Of a stretch of 64,000 nt of DNA, positions 38,796-48,348 are shown piece by piece. The notes below the pieces were generated by a model, which was not told the DNA's origin, made no database searches, and saw only the letters and a list, made by a program, of their open reading frames with translations. The DNA lies in the NCBI GenBank assembly GCA_028683435.1, contig JAQUIG010000010.1:1-64000 (forward strand), read 5' to 3'. How positions within the stretch are numbered: position 1 is the first letter of the stretch; every line of letters begins with the position of its first letter. This stretch comes from Desulfuromonadaceae bacterium. Its GTDB lineage: Bacteria; Desulfobacterota; Desulfuromonadia; Geobacterales; Pseudopelobacteraceae. The translations under genes were made by a program, and so were the position numbers.

Positions 38796-40073
38796 TTAAC
38801 TCCTCTGCAGAATCCCCTCTGCCGCCCTTATCCCGCTGGCCCAGGCGCCGGTGATGCCGCGCGATGTACCGGCACCGTCACCGACCATATAGACGTTTTC
38901 GCTCACCCGGAAGTGGCGGTCGAGAAAGGCGGGCTTGTTGGCGTACATCTTGATCTCCGGGTAGTACATGATCGTGCTGGGATGCAGGACGCCGGGAACG
39001 ATGGTGTCGAGCTTCTTCATTGCACTCCAGATGTGGCGCATGATCTTGGCTGGTACCGCCAGACCTAGGTCTCCGGCCGTGACCGGACAGCTGGGGGGGA
39101 AGTTGTAGAGATCCTCGTTGAAGGTCTCGGCGGTGGAGCGCCTTCCCATACGGAAATCTCCCACCCGCTGCATGAGCGGCTTGCCGCCGCCGATCTCGTT
39201 GGCAAGTGTGGCGAGAAAGACAGCCATCTGCTGGCCGCTACGGACCGGGGCCTTCAGTCCGATGGTCTTGAGCAGGGCGAAATTTACCAGATCGTTCCCC
39301 GCCTGATCCTCGGAGAGGGCATGGCCGTTGACCAGGTTGAAGCCCTGGTATTGCTCCAGTACCACCCGCGCATGGCCCGAGTTGGTACAGAAGGTGCGCA
39401 CCCCGTCGGGGAAGTGGAATTTGGGATCGTAGTAGTCGTTGACGATGGGATAGTTATCCAGCCGGGTTTCGATGCGGACGCCCACGTCCACTACGTTGTC
39501 GATGTAGGTGATCCCCATCCGCTCCATCACCTGCTGGAGAAAACTGAACCCCTTTCGTCCGGGAGCGACGATTACCTTCCGGGCGAGCAGTGTTTCCCCG
39601 CCGGCGATGACGACCCCCGACCCGCGGGCATTATCGAATATGTCGGTAACCTCCCGCTCCAGAATGAACTGCACCCCGCTGCCCGCGAGCTCATTCAGCA
39701 GGCGCTGGATCAGTACCCGGCTGCGGTCGGTACCGACGTGAGCCTGACGGACGTCGAGAAGGGTCACGCCGAGGCGCTCCGCCCGTCGTCGGTATACCTC
39801 CACGTTGCGCTTTTTCTTGATGGCTGGCTGCAGCACACTTTCCACCATCGGGAGGAGCCGCTCGGCCTCTTCCTTGGTCCAGTTGTCAGCGGCAAAGCCG
39901 ATGGGGTAGGTGTAGTTCTGCTTACAGTCATTCAACAGTCCGCCGGAACAGATCCGCTCGCAGTCAATCATCAGGATCGAGATGGAAGGGGATAGTCCGG
40001 ATAGCTGGAAGGCGGCGCCGAGACCGGCTGGACCGGTACCTACTATTATGATGTCGTACTCTGGAGCGGGCAT
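38796..40073 (-). CDS. FAD-dependent dehydrogenase (COG2509-like)
   Basis: 425 residues. N-terminal FAD-binding Rossmann motif DIIIVGTGPAGLGAA, a family motif CSGGLLNDCKQNYTYPIGF, the middle VIVAPGRKGFSFLQ and C-terminal VYMVGDGAGTSRGITGAWASG, which closes over FAD. Homologues are widespread in anaerobes but their substrate is not established. The start at 40073 follows AAGGAG; a frame extending to 40277 is rejected since it would run into the Hsp70-like gene and lacks family similarity. It is divergent from the Hsp70-like gene with 109 bp between. Confidence 0.88.
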   Translation of the reverse strand: MPAPEYDIIIVGTGPAGLGAAFQLSGLSPSISILMIDCERICSGGLLNDCKQNYTYPIGFAADNWTKEEAERLLPMVESVLQPAIKKKRNVEVYRRRAERLGVTLLDVRQAHVGTDRSRVLIQRLLNELAGSGVQFILEREVTDIFDNARGSGVVIAGGETLLARKVIVAPGRKGFSFLQQVMERMGITYIDNVVDVGVRIETRLDNYPIVNDYYDPKFHFPDGVRTFCTNSGHARVVLEQYQGFNLVNGHALSEDQAGNDLVNFALLKTIGLKAPVRSGQQMAVFLATLANEIGGGKPLMQRVGDFRMGRRSTAETFNEDLYNFPPSCPVTAGDLGLAVPAKIMRHIWSAMKKLDTIVPGVLHPSTIMYYPEIKMYANKPAFLDRHFRVSENVYMVGDGAGTSRGITGAWASGIRAAEGILQRS

Positions 40074-40182
40074 GGTAAACTCCTTGGAGGAGCGCTTTTG
40101 CCCCAAGTATACACCTGTTTTGTAACTATGGAAGCCGATGGGTGGTAAGCGGAATGCATTTCGGAATATAAGAGGTGAATAA

Positions 40183-41469
40183 TTGCAGATCGTATTCGGG
40201 ATTGACTTCGGTACCACCAACTCGGCACTTTCGGCGTATAGGAACGGCACGGTGGAGGTGATTGCCGTGGATGGCAACGATCGTGGCGGGAAACTGATGC
40301 GGTCGGTACTCTATTTTAACGAGGAAAACGAGATCTACGCCGGGCAGGAGGCCATTCGCCAATACATCGGCGAAGGCGCTGCCGGGCGCTTTATGCAGTC
40401 GATCAAGACATTTCTGCCGAACACCAGTTTCGTCAGCACTGAGGTGTTCGGCAAACGTTACACAATCGATGATCTGGTGGCGATTATCCTCAGGAAGCTC
40501 AAGGACCGTGGAGAGGCGCACGTGGGGCACACCGTCGATAGTGTCGTACTGGGGAGGCCGGTGGTGTTTTCGCCCGATGCCGCCAAGGACGCCGTGGCCG
40601 AGCATCGCCTTGAAAAAGCCGCACGTAAGGCAGGGTTCAAAAACATCTGGTTCCAGTATGAACCGGTAGCAGCGGCGTTGGCCTTTGAAGGTACGTTGCA
40701 AGCTGGTGAGGAGCGGACTGTGTTCATTGGCGATTTCGGCGGTGGCACTTCGGACTTCTCGGTCATCCGAGTCAAGGGGGGCGCCTTTGCCCGCTCCGAC
40801 CGGCGCAGTGACGTGCTCTCACTGGGTGGCGTCTATGTGGCCGGTGACAAGTTTGATTCGCAGGTCATGTGGGATAAGGTGGCGCACCATTTCGGGCGCT
40901 ATGCACGCTACAAAACCATGGGGAAGGATGATTGGAATAATATCCCCAAGAGCATCATTTACACCCTCTGCCAGTGGCATAGAATCCCGCTTTTGCGGGC
41001 GCGCAAGACCAGGGAGCTTATCCGCGTGATCAAAGGTACCACCGATGACCGACAGGCGATCGAACACCTGGAAAACATTATCAACGATAATTTCGGTTTC
41101 TTACTGTTTCAGGCTATTGAAAAGGCCAAGTGTGAGCTCTCACGACAGGAACATGCCACGATAGAGTTTACGGATCGCGATCTGTGCATCAACGAGGGAA
41201 TCGGCAAGGGGGAGTTTGAGATGCTCAATGCGGATAACTTCGAGCAGATAGCGGCCTGCATTGATGATGTAATAGAACGCTCGGGGTTGCTGCCGGCGCA
41301 GATTGATACGGTTTTTCTGACCGGAGGTACCTCGCGGATTCCGTCTGTTCAAGCTCTGTTTGTCGCGCGATTCGGGGCGGAAAAGCTGGCAAACCGGGAT
41401 GCTTTCACCAGTGTCGTCCATGGTCTGGGTGAAAGTGTCCCTCTGTTTACAACCCCTTCAGGTTACTGA
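40183..41469 (+). CDS. Hsp70-like ATPase without substrate domain (YegD type)
   Basis: 428 residues, starting at TTG with AGAGGTGA upstream. The actin/Hsp70 nucleotide fold is complete: phosphate-1 GIDFGTTNSAL, the phosphate-2 loop IGDFGGGTSDFSV and the adenosine motif VFLTGGTSRIPSV. The protein ends there, with no beta-sandwich peptide-binding domain or lid, as in the YegD family. Clients and co-chaperones are unknown. Its 3' end overlaps the ferritin-like gene tail to tail by 23 bp. Confidence 0.9.
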   Translation: MQIVFGIDFGTTNSALSAYRNGTVEVIAVDGNDRGGKLMRSVLYFNEENEIYAGQEAIRQYIGEGAAGRFMQSIKTFLPNTSFVSTEVFGKRYTIDDLVAIILRKLKDRGEAHVGHTVDSVVLGRPVVFSPDAAKDAVAEHRLEKAARKAGFKNIWFQYEPVAAALAFEGTLQAGEERTVFIGDFGGGTSDFSVIRVKGGAFARSDRRSDVLSLGGVYVAGDKFDSQVMWDKVAHHFGRYARYKTMGKDDWNNIPKSIIYTLCQWHRIPLLRARKTRELIRVIKGTTDDRQAIEHLENIINDNFGFLLFQAIEKAKCELSRQEHATIEFTDRDLCINEGIGKGEFEMLNADNFEQIAACIDDVIERSGLLPAQIDTVFLTGGTSRIPSVQALFVARFGAEKLANRDAFTSVVHGLGESVPLFTTPSGY

Positions 41470-41944
41470 ATTCACCCCATTCCAGGAAGTATTGCGGCGC
41501 CAAGGTAAAATCACACAGATTATCAAGTATGTTATAATGTTTTTTCTCCTCGTTTGCAATTCTGAGCAGGAGCTGTACGGTTTCAGGGCTGTCTTCCTGT
41601 TTCGCCATATCCTCATAAAAAGTGACGCTGTCCGCCTCTAATTTCCTGGCATATTGGTAACCTTCCAGGGATTTATTCAAGGATTTATTCAGGGTTGCGG
41701 CAACACTTTTGTCGCCCTTTAACACCTCAAACAAGTTCTTAGTTCTTTCAAGTACCGTGGAGTCGGCCATTTCGGGGTTCATTCCCTTTTTAATTGCCTG
41801 GATTGTTTCGTAATGCTTCTGTTCGTCCTCGGCCAAACGGGTGAATATGCCTTTTAACCCAACATCAGCTGTGTCTGCAGACAGTTTTTCATAATACGCT
41901 TTGCCATCAAGCTCCATTTTCATGGCGAAATCGAATACATTCAT
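41447..41944 (-). CDS. ferritin-like diiron protein (rubrerythrin family, no rubredoxin domain)
   Basis: 165 residues. Four-helix diiron fold with two ligand pairs visible, E(11)/E-x-x-H in RLAEDEQKHYE and E/E-x-x-H in ANEEKKHYN. No CxxC rubredoxin tail. Such proteins act in peroxide or iron handling. The mid-protein sequence LNKSLNKSLEGY comes from a near-perfect 12-bp tandem repeat (41669-41692). GGAGG precedes the ATG. A related gene starts at 63824. Confidence 0.87.
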   Translation of the reverse strand: MNVFDFAMKMELDGKAYYEKLSADTADVGLKGIFTRLAEDEQKHYETIQAIKKGMNPEMADSTVLERTKNLFEVLKGDKSVAATLNKSLNKSLEGYQYARKLEADSVTFYEDMAKQEDSPETVQLLLRIANEEKKHYNILDNLCDFTLAPQYFLEWGEFSNLKGL

Positions 41945-41997
41945 AGTTTTTTACCTCCATTAATTATTGATCCGAAAACGTTGCATGATCTTTGTAA

Positions 41998-42025
41998 ATT
42001 TTACCAAAATAAATATTTACAGCAA
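41998..42025 (-). promoter_or_regulatory. possible sigma70 promoter of the ferritin-like gene
   Basis: Reading leftward: TTGCTG (42025-42020), 16-base spacer, TAAAAT (42003-41998), in a very AT-rich leader. Confidence 0.4.
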
Positions 42026-42055
42026 CCTGTATCGGAAAAAAATGTGAGGGACAAT

Positions 42056-42095
42056 AAAAAAGCACCACAATCTCAATGAGTTTGTGGTGCTTTTT
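42056..42095 (-). terminator. terminator after tRNA-Leu
   Basis: AAAAAGCACCACAA (42056-42070 region) pairs with TTTGTGGTGCTTTTT (42081-42095). T runs lie on both sides, so it can stop transcription from either direction. It is 11 bp beyond the tRNA 3' end. Confidence 0.85.
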
Positions 42096-42106
42096 AATGA
42101 TTATCC

Positions 42107-42192
42107 TGGTAGCGGAGGCCGGACTCGAACCGGCATGACCTTGCGATCGGCAGATTTTGAGTCTGCTGTGTCTACCATTTCACCACTCCGCC
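42107..42192 (-). tRNA. tRNA-Leu (CAA), CCA encoded
   Basis: Acceptor GGCGGAG pairs with CTCCGCT (G-T at the end), discriminator A, encoded CCA. The anticodon arm GCAGA-CTCAAAA-TCTGC gives anticodon CAA. A long variable arm (CGATCGCAAGGTCATG region) is typical of tRNA-Leu. T-arm CCGG-TTCGAGT-CCGG. 86 nt. Confidence 0.96.
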
Positions 42193-42202
42193 AGAGCTAA
42201 TA

Positions 42203-42231
42203 TTTATAATTCAGAAGATGTCGAACGTCAA
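42203..42231 (-). promoter_or_regulatory. sigma70 promoter of tRNA-Leu
   Basis: Reading leftward: TTGACG (42231-42226), 17-base spacer, TATAAA (42208-42203), 10 bp before the tRNA 5' end. Confidence 0.7.
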
Positions 42232-42345
42232 GGATTATTGCCGCATTGTACTGGGTATGAGTCGAATTAATTACTATATGTGACAAAAAACGGCCCTTTC
42301 AACGCGTCAGCTGTTTTAGGTTTGCGAAAAACCAGATAAGTTTGT

Positions 42346-42552
42346 TTACCCTCCCAGATATTTAGTCAATTCTTCGGCAAGAGTTGTTGGATGCAGAAAG
42401 CGGGCCGGGATTTTATCATCCCCGAGAAAATCCTTTGACCACGCTTGCCGCCGTGTCCACGACATCAATTTTTCCCAACCGGCCCAGGTTGAAAAATCAG
42501 TGCCTTGAATGTTGGTGATTTGTTCCAAGAAGGTTTGTTCATAACCGGCCAT
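42346..42552 (-). CDS. small hypothetical protein
   Basis: 68 residues from MAGYEQTF. The ATG at 42552 is preferred because GGAG sits seven bases upstream; a frame to 42582 lacks one. It is Trp-rich (DFSTWAGWEKLMSWTRRQAW), has no signal or membrane segment and no family I recognise. Conserved-looking composition and a good ribosome site support a real gene. Confidence 0.6.
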   Translation of the reverse strand: MAGYEQTFLEQITNIQGTDFSTWAGWEKLMSWTRRQAWSKDFLGDDKIPARFLHPTTLAEELTKYLGG

Positions 42553-42821
42553 AATTTCTCCAATGGATGAATGACTGGCCACCAGTGTGACGTCGTGGCA
42601 AATCTAGCATCTTGAGAAAAAAATACAATAAAATTGTCTTATTTGGCTGCTGGTGCAGGTCAGTTGATAGCTCTGCATTATAACTTCAGTAGCTTTTATA
42701 CAAATGGATTCACTGCGCAATACAACAGCTGATCGTTGCAATTGGTGCCAGTGTGTAATACCATACTGGCGTTTAAAACGTTGGAAGTAATGTTGTGATA
42801 GTTGGTAAAAGGAGAAGATCT

Positions 42822-43358
42822 GTGAGTATTAAGTCTAAGCGTTTCAATATGTTGGCAACGGTGCTGTTGTTTGCCCTGATTATAAGCGGGTGCGGGTCTC
42901 TCATGAAAATGGCGAGCTCACTGCCGAGGATGGACACTTCCATTGAGGAACGTAATTTTGCGGGTGCTTTGAAGTATCTGCGCTCAGGAAACGAGTCCGG
43001 TGCGCGTGACCTTTTGGAACGTGTCGTCGATGCCCCTCCGTTGACAGGGGTGACAGACGAGGCCCTGTTTCGCCTGTCACTTCTAAGTCTGCGTAATGAG
43101 GGGGGGAGAGGCGATTCGCACGCCAGGGAGTTGCTTGACAGGCTTCTCAGTGAGTTTCCTGGCAGTATCTGGGCCAAACAGGGGGCGCCGCTGGCTGCGT
43201 ACCTGCAGGAGGCCTTTGCATTGAGGAGCGGAAAGCGCCAAATCAAGAACCTGCGCAATCAAAACCTGTCATTAAGCCGAGATAACAAAGAGCTGCGCCA
43301 GAGCATGGAACGCCTGAAACAGCTCGATCTGGAGCTGGAGCAGAAGATCAGAAGATAA
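42822..43358 (+). CDS. lipoprotein with helical repeats and C-terminal coiled coil
   Basis: 178 residues from GTG 42822, which follows GGAGA by eight bases; a GTG at 42795 has no site. The lipobox LIISGC gives lipidation near residue 25. Residues about 40-120 are helical, TPR-like (GALKYLRSGNESGARDLLER). The last 40 residues form a charged coiled coil (NLSLSRDNKELRQSMERLKQ). Comparable lipoproteins are often partners of two-component or secretion genes, but no partner is adjacent. It converges with tgt. Confidence 0.78.
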   Translation: MSIKSKRFNMLATVLLFALIISGCGSLMKMASSLPRMDTSIEERNFAGALKYLRSGNESGARDLLERVVDAPPLTGVTDEALFRLSLLSLRNEGGRGDSHARELLDRLLSEFPGSIWAKQGAPLAAYLQEAFALRSGKRQIKNLRNQNLSLSRDNKELRQSMERLKQLDLELEQKIRR

Positions 43359-43380
43359 GATTAGTAAGAGTAGGTAAGAA

Positions 43381-44496
43381 CTATTTTCGCTTTTCCCCCT
43401 GCTGGTATTCGGCCAGGAATGCACCTTTGTACTCCATGAACTTTCCGTCACCGATAGCCTGACGGATCTCGGCCATCATCGCCAGATAAAAATGAACATT
43501 ATGGATAGCCGACAGCACTGCTGAGAGGACTTCGTTGGATACAAAGAGATGATGGAGGTAGGCTCTGCTGAAATTCTGGCAGGTATAACAGCTGCAGCTC
43601 GGGTCGATGGGAAAAAAGTCACGCTTGTAGTTTTTGTTGGTCAGACGGATTCTGCCGCGACGGGTAAAAAGAGTGGCGCTTCTGGCATAGCGGGTCGGAA
43701 TTACGCAGTCAAACATATCGATGCCGCGCTCGACACTTTCAAGAATGTCCTCGGGCAGACCAACACCCATAAGATAGCGCGGTTTGTCTTCTGGCAGGTG
43801 CGGGGTAGTAAAACCGACAATCTTTTTCAAGAGTTCAAGCCCTTCGCCAACGCTGACCCCTCCGATGGCGTACCCCGGCAGGTCGAGCTTGCGCATTTCT
43901 TTCGCGCACATTTCCCGCAGATCTTCGTAAACACTCCCTTGAACGATGCCGAACAGGGCCTGGCCGTTATCCGTCATGGCATTCTGGCACTCTTTCAGCC
44001 ACCTGATGGTCTTCTTCGTTGAATTTTCCGCATAGGATCTGTCGCAGGGGTAGGGGATGCATTCGTCAAAGGCCATGATGATGTCGGCGCCCAGATCCTG
44101 CTGGATTCGGGTTGCGGTAGCAGGGTCGAGGTATATTTCCGCCCCGGTAATCTCATGTTTGAAAAAGACACCATCTTCGGTGATGCGCTTGTTGGGAAGG
44201 GAAAAAACCTGAAACCCCCCTGAGTCGGTCAGGATCGGCTTATCCCACGCCATAAACTTGTGCAGGCCGCCAGCCTTTTTTACCAGCCCCTCTCCCGGTT
44301 GCAGATGCAGATGATACGTGTTAGAAAGGATTATCTGTGCGCCCGTATCTTTGATTTGTGCCGGAGTAAGCGGCTTCATGGCACCGTGGGTTGCTACAGG
44401 CATAAAAATCGGGGTCTGAATGTCACCGCGCATAGTACTGACAACTCCAAGGCGCGCTGAGCAATGGGGGTCTTTTTTGAGCAGCGTAAATTTCAT
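43381..44496 (-). CDS. tgt: queuine tRNA-ribosyltransferase
   Basis: 371 residues. Exchanges guanine-34 for preQ1 in tRNAs with GUN anticodons. Nucleophile region DSGGFQVFSL, substrate pocket MAFDECIPYPCD, GIVQG, GYAIGGVSVGE and zinc ligands CSCYTCQNFSRAYLHH are present. The segment usually ARNG reads ARSATLFTRRGR, a small departure from the enteric enzyme. No other queuosine gene is in the window. A promoter on the minus strand is visible at 44552-44580. Confidence 0.96.
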   Translation of the reverse strand: MKFTLLKKDPHCSARLGVVSTMRGDIQTPIFMPVATHGAMKPLTPAQIKDTGAQIILSNTYHLHLQPGEGLVKKAGGLHKFMAWDKPILTDSGGFQVFSLPNKRITEDGVFFKHEITGAEIYLDPATATRIQQDLGADIIMAFDECIPYPCDRSYAENSTKKTIRWLKECQNAMTDNGQALFGIVQGSVYEDLREMCAKEMRKLDLPGYAIGGVSVGEGLELLKKIVGFTTPHLPEDKPRYLMGVGLPEDILESVERGIDMFDCVIPTRYARSATLFTRRGRIRLTNKNYKRDFFPIDPSCSCYTCQNFSRAYLHHLFVSNEVLSAVLSAIHNVHFYLAMMAEIRQAIGDGKFMEYKGAFLAEYQQGEKRK

Positions 44497-44551
44497 AAAA
44501 TCTCCAAAACTCTGATTTTGGATAGCTTGCAGAGTTTATTTCTCAGACATC

Positions 44552-44580
44552 TTACTATCAGAACAGACATCAAAATGCAA
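44552..44580 (-). promoter_or_regulatory. sigma70-like promoter of tgt
   Basis: Reading leftward: TTGCAT (44580-44575), 17-base spacer, TAGTAA (44557-44552), about 56 bp before the tgt ATG. Confidence 0.45.
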
Positions 44581-44630
44581 TTTGTGTGTGACGGGTATCG
44601 GCTAGCTGTTTAAACTGATTTAAATGCAGT

Positions 44631-44676
44631 CTGTATACACAAAATGGTTGCATTTTATTATAACGATGTTTAGTAT
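44631..44676 (+). promoter_or_regulatory. frdCAB promoter with upstream TGTATACA operator
   Basis: TTGCAT (44648-44653), 17-base spacer, TAGTAT (44671-44676), start near 44683. CTGTATACAC (44631-44640) lies just upstream of the -35. Its reverse complement GTGTATACAG is identical to the 10-mer over the acnB -10 box. The position upstream here but over the -10 at acnB would allow different effects of one protein. Confidence 0.5.
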
Positions 44677-44766
44677 CAGCCCGGTTATGAGCTTGTTACA
44701 TCTTAATTGAGTGCGCCACTTATTTTAATCGACGCATCCGTATGACATTCTCAAGGAGGTTTACGA

Positions 44767-44880
44767 ATGAAAGTTGTCTCCAAATTCTATTGGCGTGGTC
44801 CCCCGATTCACAATTCTAGCACTCTCCAAGAGCCCTGCCGTAGCAAGAAAAGTTATTTCGTGAAGTACAACACTATCTAA
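44767..44880 (+). CDS. small ORF in the frdCAB leader (37 residues)
   Basis: ATG at 44767 follows AAGGAGG by seven bases, one of the best ribosome sites in the window. It encodes MKVVSKFYWRGPPIHNSSTL and ends at a TAA 14 bp before frdC, with the frdC site (AAGGAAGG) directly after. It is basic and not hydrophobic, so it is not a missing membrane subunit. It may be a small protein or a leader peptide affecting frdC translation. Confidence 0.55.
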   Translation: MKVVSKFYWRGPPIHNSSTLQEPCRSKKSYFVKYNTI

Positions 44881-44894
44881 AAGGAAGGAATGCT

Positions 44895-45584
44895 ATGCAA
44901 TTTACCTCGTCATCCATCGGCAGAAAGATCCTGATGGCGATCACAGGCCAGGCCATGGTTCTGTTCGCTGTCGTACATCTGCTCGGTAACAGCTCCATCT
45001 TCGGGTGGCTCAATGGTGGTATAAACGCCTATGCCGAGCACCTCCACAGCTTGCCGTTGCCAATAATCATCGGCTTTCGTCTGGCCCTGCTGGCCTTAGT
45101 CTGTGTTCATATCTGGTTCGGGATTCAACTTACTCTTGAAAACCGTGATGCACGTACTAAGCAGTATGCCGTCAAGTCCACTCAGAAAACAACCTTTGCC
45201 AGTGAGAACATGATCTGGACCGGGTCTCTTATTGCACTTTTCATAGTTTATCACTTGGCACACTTTACATTCCAAGTGGTGAATCCTGAAACAGCTGCTC
45301 TAAAGAATCTTGTTCCGTTGCACAATGAGATGGTACCCAATGTGCTGGGAATGGTTGTCGCCGGTTTTAAAAACTTCTTTATAACATTCATTTACGCCGG
45401 TGCGATGGTTGCCCTGTTCCTGCACCTTTCACACGGCATCCAGAGTTTCTTCCAAACCATGGGTTGGAGTAACGACAGGAGCCAACCGATCATCATTAGA
45501 CTCGGTACTCTGGTTGCTCTCGGTCTTTTCCTGGGTTATGTTATCATCCCGCTGACAGTTTTTGCCGGCATTCTGAAAGGTTAA
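44895..45584 (+). CDS. frdC: fumarate reductase/succinate dehydrogenase cytochrome b subunit
   Basis: 229 residues. Five membrane segments and several conserved His residues (VVHLLGN, VHIWFG, VYHLAHF, LHLSHG) fit the B. subtilis/Wolinella-type dihaem anchor. It carries electrons between menaquinone and the soluble subunits. In Geobacter one such complex is reported to work both as fumarate reductase and as succinate dehydrogenase. First structural gene of frdCAB, with strong site AAGGAAGG. Confidence 0.94.
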   Translation: MQFTSSSIGRKILMAITGQAMVLFAVVHLLGNSSIFGWLNGGINAYAEHLHSLPLPIIIGFRLALLALVCVHIWFGIQLTLENRDARTKQYAVKSTQKTTFASENMIWTGSLIALFIVYHLAHFTFQVVNPETAALKNLVPLHNEMVPNVLGMVVAGFKNFFITFIYAGAMVALFLHLSHGIQSFFQTMGWSNDRSQPIIIRLGTLVALGLFLGYVIIPLTVFAGILKG

Positions 45585-45594
45585 GGGGGTTATT

Positions 45595-47511
45595 GTGATA
45601 CTTGATGGCAAATGTCCAACCGGACCTATTGAAAAAAGCTGGGATAAACACCGCTTCGACCTGAAGCTGGTCAATCCCTCCAACAAACGTAAGTATAACA
45701 TCATCATGGTCGGTACCGGCCTTGCCGGCGCCGCCGCCGCCGCCTCGCTTGGCGAACTCGGATACAATGTCCAAGCATTTTGTTACCAAGATAGTCCGCG
45801 TCGTGCCCATTCCATAGCTGCCCAAGGTGGTATTAACGCCGCCAAGAACTATCCGAGTGATGGCGACTCAATCATGCGCCTGATGTATGACACCGTCAAG
45901 GGTGGTGACTTCCGCGCCCGTGAGGCAGACGTATGGCGTCTCTCGCAGGTTTCCAACAACATCATCGACCAATGCGTGGCACAAGGCGTCCCCTTTGCCC
46001 GTGATTACGCCGGCTATCTTGATAACCGCTCTTTTGGCGGTGCCCAGGTTTCACGTACATTTTATTCACGCGGACTGACTGGACAGCAGCTGCTGTTAGG
46101 TGCTTACTCTGCACTCTCACGTCAGATCAAGGCCGGTACGGTCCAGATGTATAACCGCCGTGAAATGCTTGATCTGGTCGTTGTTGACGGAGTTGCCCGG
46201 GGTATTACAGTCCGTAACCTTATTACCGGTGAGTTGGAAAGCTATGCGGCTGATGCTGTCTGTCTGGCAACCGGTGGTTATGTTAACGTGTTTTATCTGT
46301 CTACCAACGCAAAAGGGTGTTCCGTAACGGCTAACTGGGCAGCTGCTAAAAAAGGTGCCTTCTTCGCCAACCCCTGCTACACACAGATTCATCCGACTTG
46401 CATCCCGCAGGCTGGCGAATATCAGTCCAAGCTGACGCTTATGTCTGAGTCACTGCGTAATGATGGTCGTATCTGGGTTCCCAAGAAGAAGGAAGATGTC
46501 GGGAAGCTCCCTTCCCAGATTCCTGATGCCGATCGCGATTATTATCTCGAGCGCAAGTACCCCTCCTTCGGTAATTTGGCCCCACGTGATATTTCCTCCC
46601 GTTCTGCCAAAGAAGCATGTGATGCCGGCCTTGGCGTCGGTCCTGGCGGACGTGGTGTCTATCTTGATTTTGAAGATTCGATCAAGCGTCTCAGTGAAGA
46701 TACTATTCGTGAGCGTTATGGCAACCTGTTCGAGATGTATGAAAAAATTACCGACGAGAACGGCTACAAGCGTCCTATGCGTATCTACCCGGCACCACAC
46801 TATGCCATGGGTGGGCTCTGGGTTGACTATAATCTGATGAGCAACGTCCCAGGCCTGTTTGTGCTCGGTGAAGCCAACTTCTCGGTGCATGGCGCCAACC
46901 GTTTGGGTGCGTCTGCCCTTATGCAGGGTCTCTCCGACGGTTATTTTGTTATTCCTTACACCATCGGCGGCTATCTGGTCACTGTAAAACCGGGTGAGGT
47001 CAAAGTAGACAACACTGAGTTTAAAAAATCAGTTGAAGACGTTAAAGGGAAAACCAATAAATTACTCAACATCAACGGTAAAAAGACCGTCACAGAATTC
47101 CACCGTGAGCTTGGCAAGATTACGTGGAATGATGTTGGTATGGCCCGTTCTAAAGAGAGCCTTACAGATGCCATCAAAAAAATTCCTGCGCTTCGTGACG
47201 AATTCTGGCAAAATGTTAAGGTTACCGGCAGTGGCGCTGACCTCAACCAGCAGCTTGAAAACGCCGGTCGTGTAGCTGACTTCCTTGAATTCGGCGAACT
47301 GTTGGCTCGAGATGCCCTGCACCGTGAAGAGTCATGCGGCGGACATTTCAGGGTTGAACACCAGTTGGCTGACGGTGAAGCCAAACGAAACGACGCCGAT
47401 TTCTCTTACGTTGGTGCATGGGAGTTCAAAGGTAATGATAAAGAACCTGAACTGCACAAAGAACCCCTGAAATTCGAGACTATTCATCTCGCGGTAAGGA
47501 GCTATAAATAA
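45595..47511 (+). CDS. frdA: fumarate reductase/succinate dehydrogenase flavoprotein subunit
   Basis: 638 residues from GTG 45595, preceded by AAGGGGG. FAD-binding [20 protein letters not shown], the covalent-FAD His in [17 protein letters not shown], active-site region [20 protein letters not shown], and the capping/catalytic [35 protein letters not shown] closes the FAD site. Length and sequence fit the epsilon/delta-type FrdA. It starts 10 bp after frdC and ends overlapping frdB by one base. Confidence 0.97.
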   Translation: MILDGKCPTGPIEKSWDKHRFDLKLVNPSNKRKYNIIMVGTGLAGAAAAASLGELGYNVQAFCYQDSPRRAHSIAAQGGINAAKNYPSDGDSIMRLMYDTVKGGDFRAREADVWRLSQVSNNIIDQCVAQGVPFARDYAGYLDNRSFGGAQVSRTFYSRGLTGQQLLLGAYSALSRQIKAGTVQMYNRREMLDLVVVDGVARGITVRNLITGELESYAADAVCLATGGYVNVFYLSTNAKGCSVTANWAAAKKGAFFANPCYTQIHPTCIPQAGEYQSKLTLMSESLRNDGRIWVPKKKEDVGKLPSQIPDADRDYYLERKYPSFGNLAPRDISSRSAKEACDAGLGVGPGGRGVYLDFEDSIKRLSEDTIRERYGNLFEMYEKITDENGYKRPMRIYPAPHYAMGGLWVDYNLMSNVPGLFVLGEANFSVHGANRLGASALMQGLSDGYFVIPYTIGGYLVTVKPGEVKVDNTEFKKSVEDVKGKTNKLLNINGKKTVTEFHRELGKITWNDVGMARSKESLTDAIKKIPALRDEFWQNVKVTGSGADLNQQLENAGRVADFLEFGELLARDALHREESCGGHFRVEHQLADGEAKRNDADFSYVGAWEFKGNDKEPELHKEPLKFETIHLAVRSYK

Positions 47512-48269
47512 TGAGCGATCACAAGACCATGACATTGACACTGATCGTGTGGCGCCAGAAGAGTGCCACCGATCCAGGGAAGTTTGAGACTTACACAGCA
47601 AAAAACATTACTTCGCACCACTCCTTTCTGGAGATGCTCGACTGCGTAAATGAAGACCTGATTAATGCCGATAAAGAACCGATTGTATTCGACCATGACT
47701 GTCGTGAAGGTATCTGCGGTATGTGCTCACAGGTAATTAATGGTAAACCGCATGGCGGGCAGGAACGTACAACCGTTTGCCAACTGCATATGCGTAAATT
47801 CAAGGATGGCGATACCATCTACATTGAACCATGGCGTGCACGCGCCTTCCCGATTGTCAAGGACCTGATCGTTGACCGTGCCGCTCTCGACACGATCATT
47901 CAGGCTGGCGGCTATACCTCCTGTCATACCGGCGGTGTTCCCGATGGTAATGCTGTAATGATTCCCAAACCGATTGCTGAAGAAGCAACGGATGCAGCCG
48001 AATGTATAGGCTGCGGTGCTTGTGTCGCTGGCTGTCCTAACGGTGCCGCCATGCTCTTCACCGGTGCCAAGGTATCTCAGTTGGCCCTGTTGCCGCAGGG
48101 GCGACCGGAAGCTGCCGCTCGAGTTTTGAAAATGACAGCAGCCGCGAGTGAATGTGGTTTTGGTAACTGCAGTAACCATTATGAATGTGGAGCTGTTTGC
48201 CCTAAAGGGGTTGATGTTAAGTTCATCGCCCGTATGAACCGCGAATTCATCAAGGCACAGTTTGCCTGA
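47511..48269 (+). CDS. frdB: fumarate reductase/succinate dehydrogenase iron-sulfur subunit
   Basis: 252 residues. The N-terminal [2Fe-2S] ferredoxin domain has CREGICGMC plus a later Cys; C-terminal clusters use [12 protein letters not shown] and [19 protein letters not shown]. It passes electrons from the haem subunit to the flavin. The start overlaps the frdA stop (TAATG), so translation is coupled. A strong terminator follows at 48300. Confidence 0.97.
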   Translation: MSDHKTMTLTLIVWRQKSATDPGKFETYTAKNITSHHSFLEMLDCVNEDLINADKEPIVFDHDCREGICGMCSQVINGKPHGGQERTTVCQLHMRKFKDGDTIYIEPWRARAFPIVKDLIVDRAALDTIIQAGGYTSCHTGGVPDGNAVMIPKPIAEEATDAAECIGCGACVAGCPNGAAMLFTGAKVSQLALLPQGRPEAAARVLKMTAAASECGFGNCSNHYECGAVCPKGVDVKFIARMNREFIKAQFA

Positions 48270-48299
48270 TGCCGTTGAATTTTCTTGTTTTCTGTTTTT

Positions 48300-48331
48300 G
48301 GGGCAGCCTATATGGCTGCCCCTGTTTTTTT
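48300..48331 (+). terminator. terminator after frdB
   Basis: GGGGCAGCC (48300-48308) pairs with GGCTGCCCC (48314-48322), 5-nt loop, followed by TGTTTTTTT. Confidence 0.92.
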
Positions 48332-48348
48332 GAGGGAGTTGGGATTTC

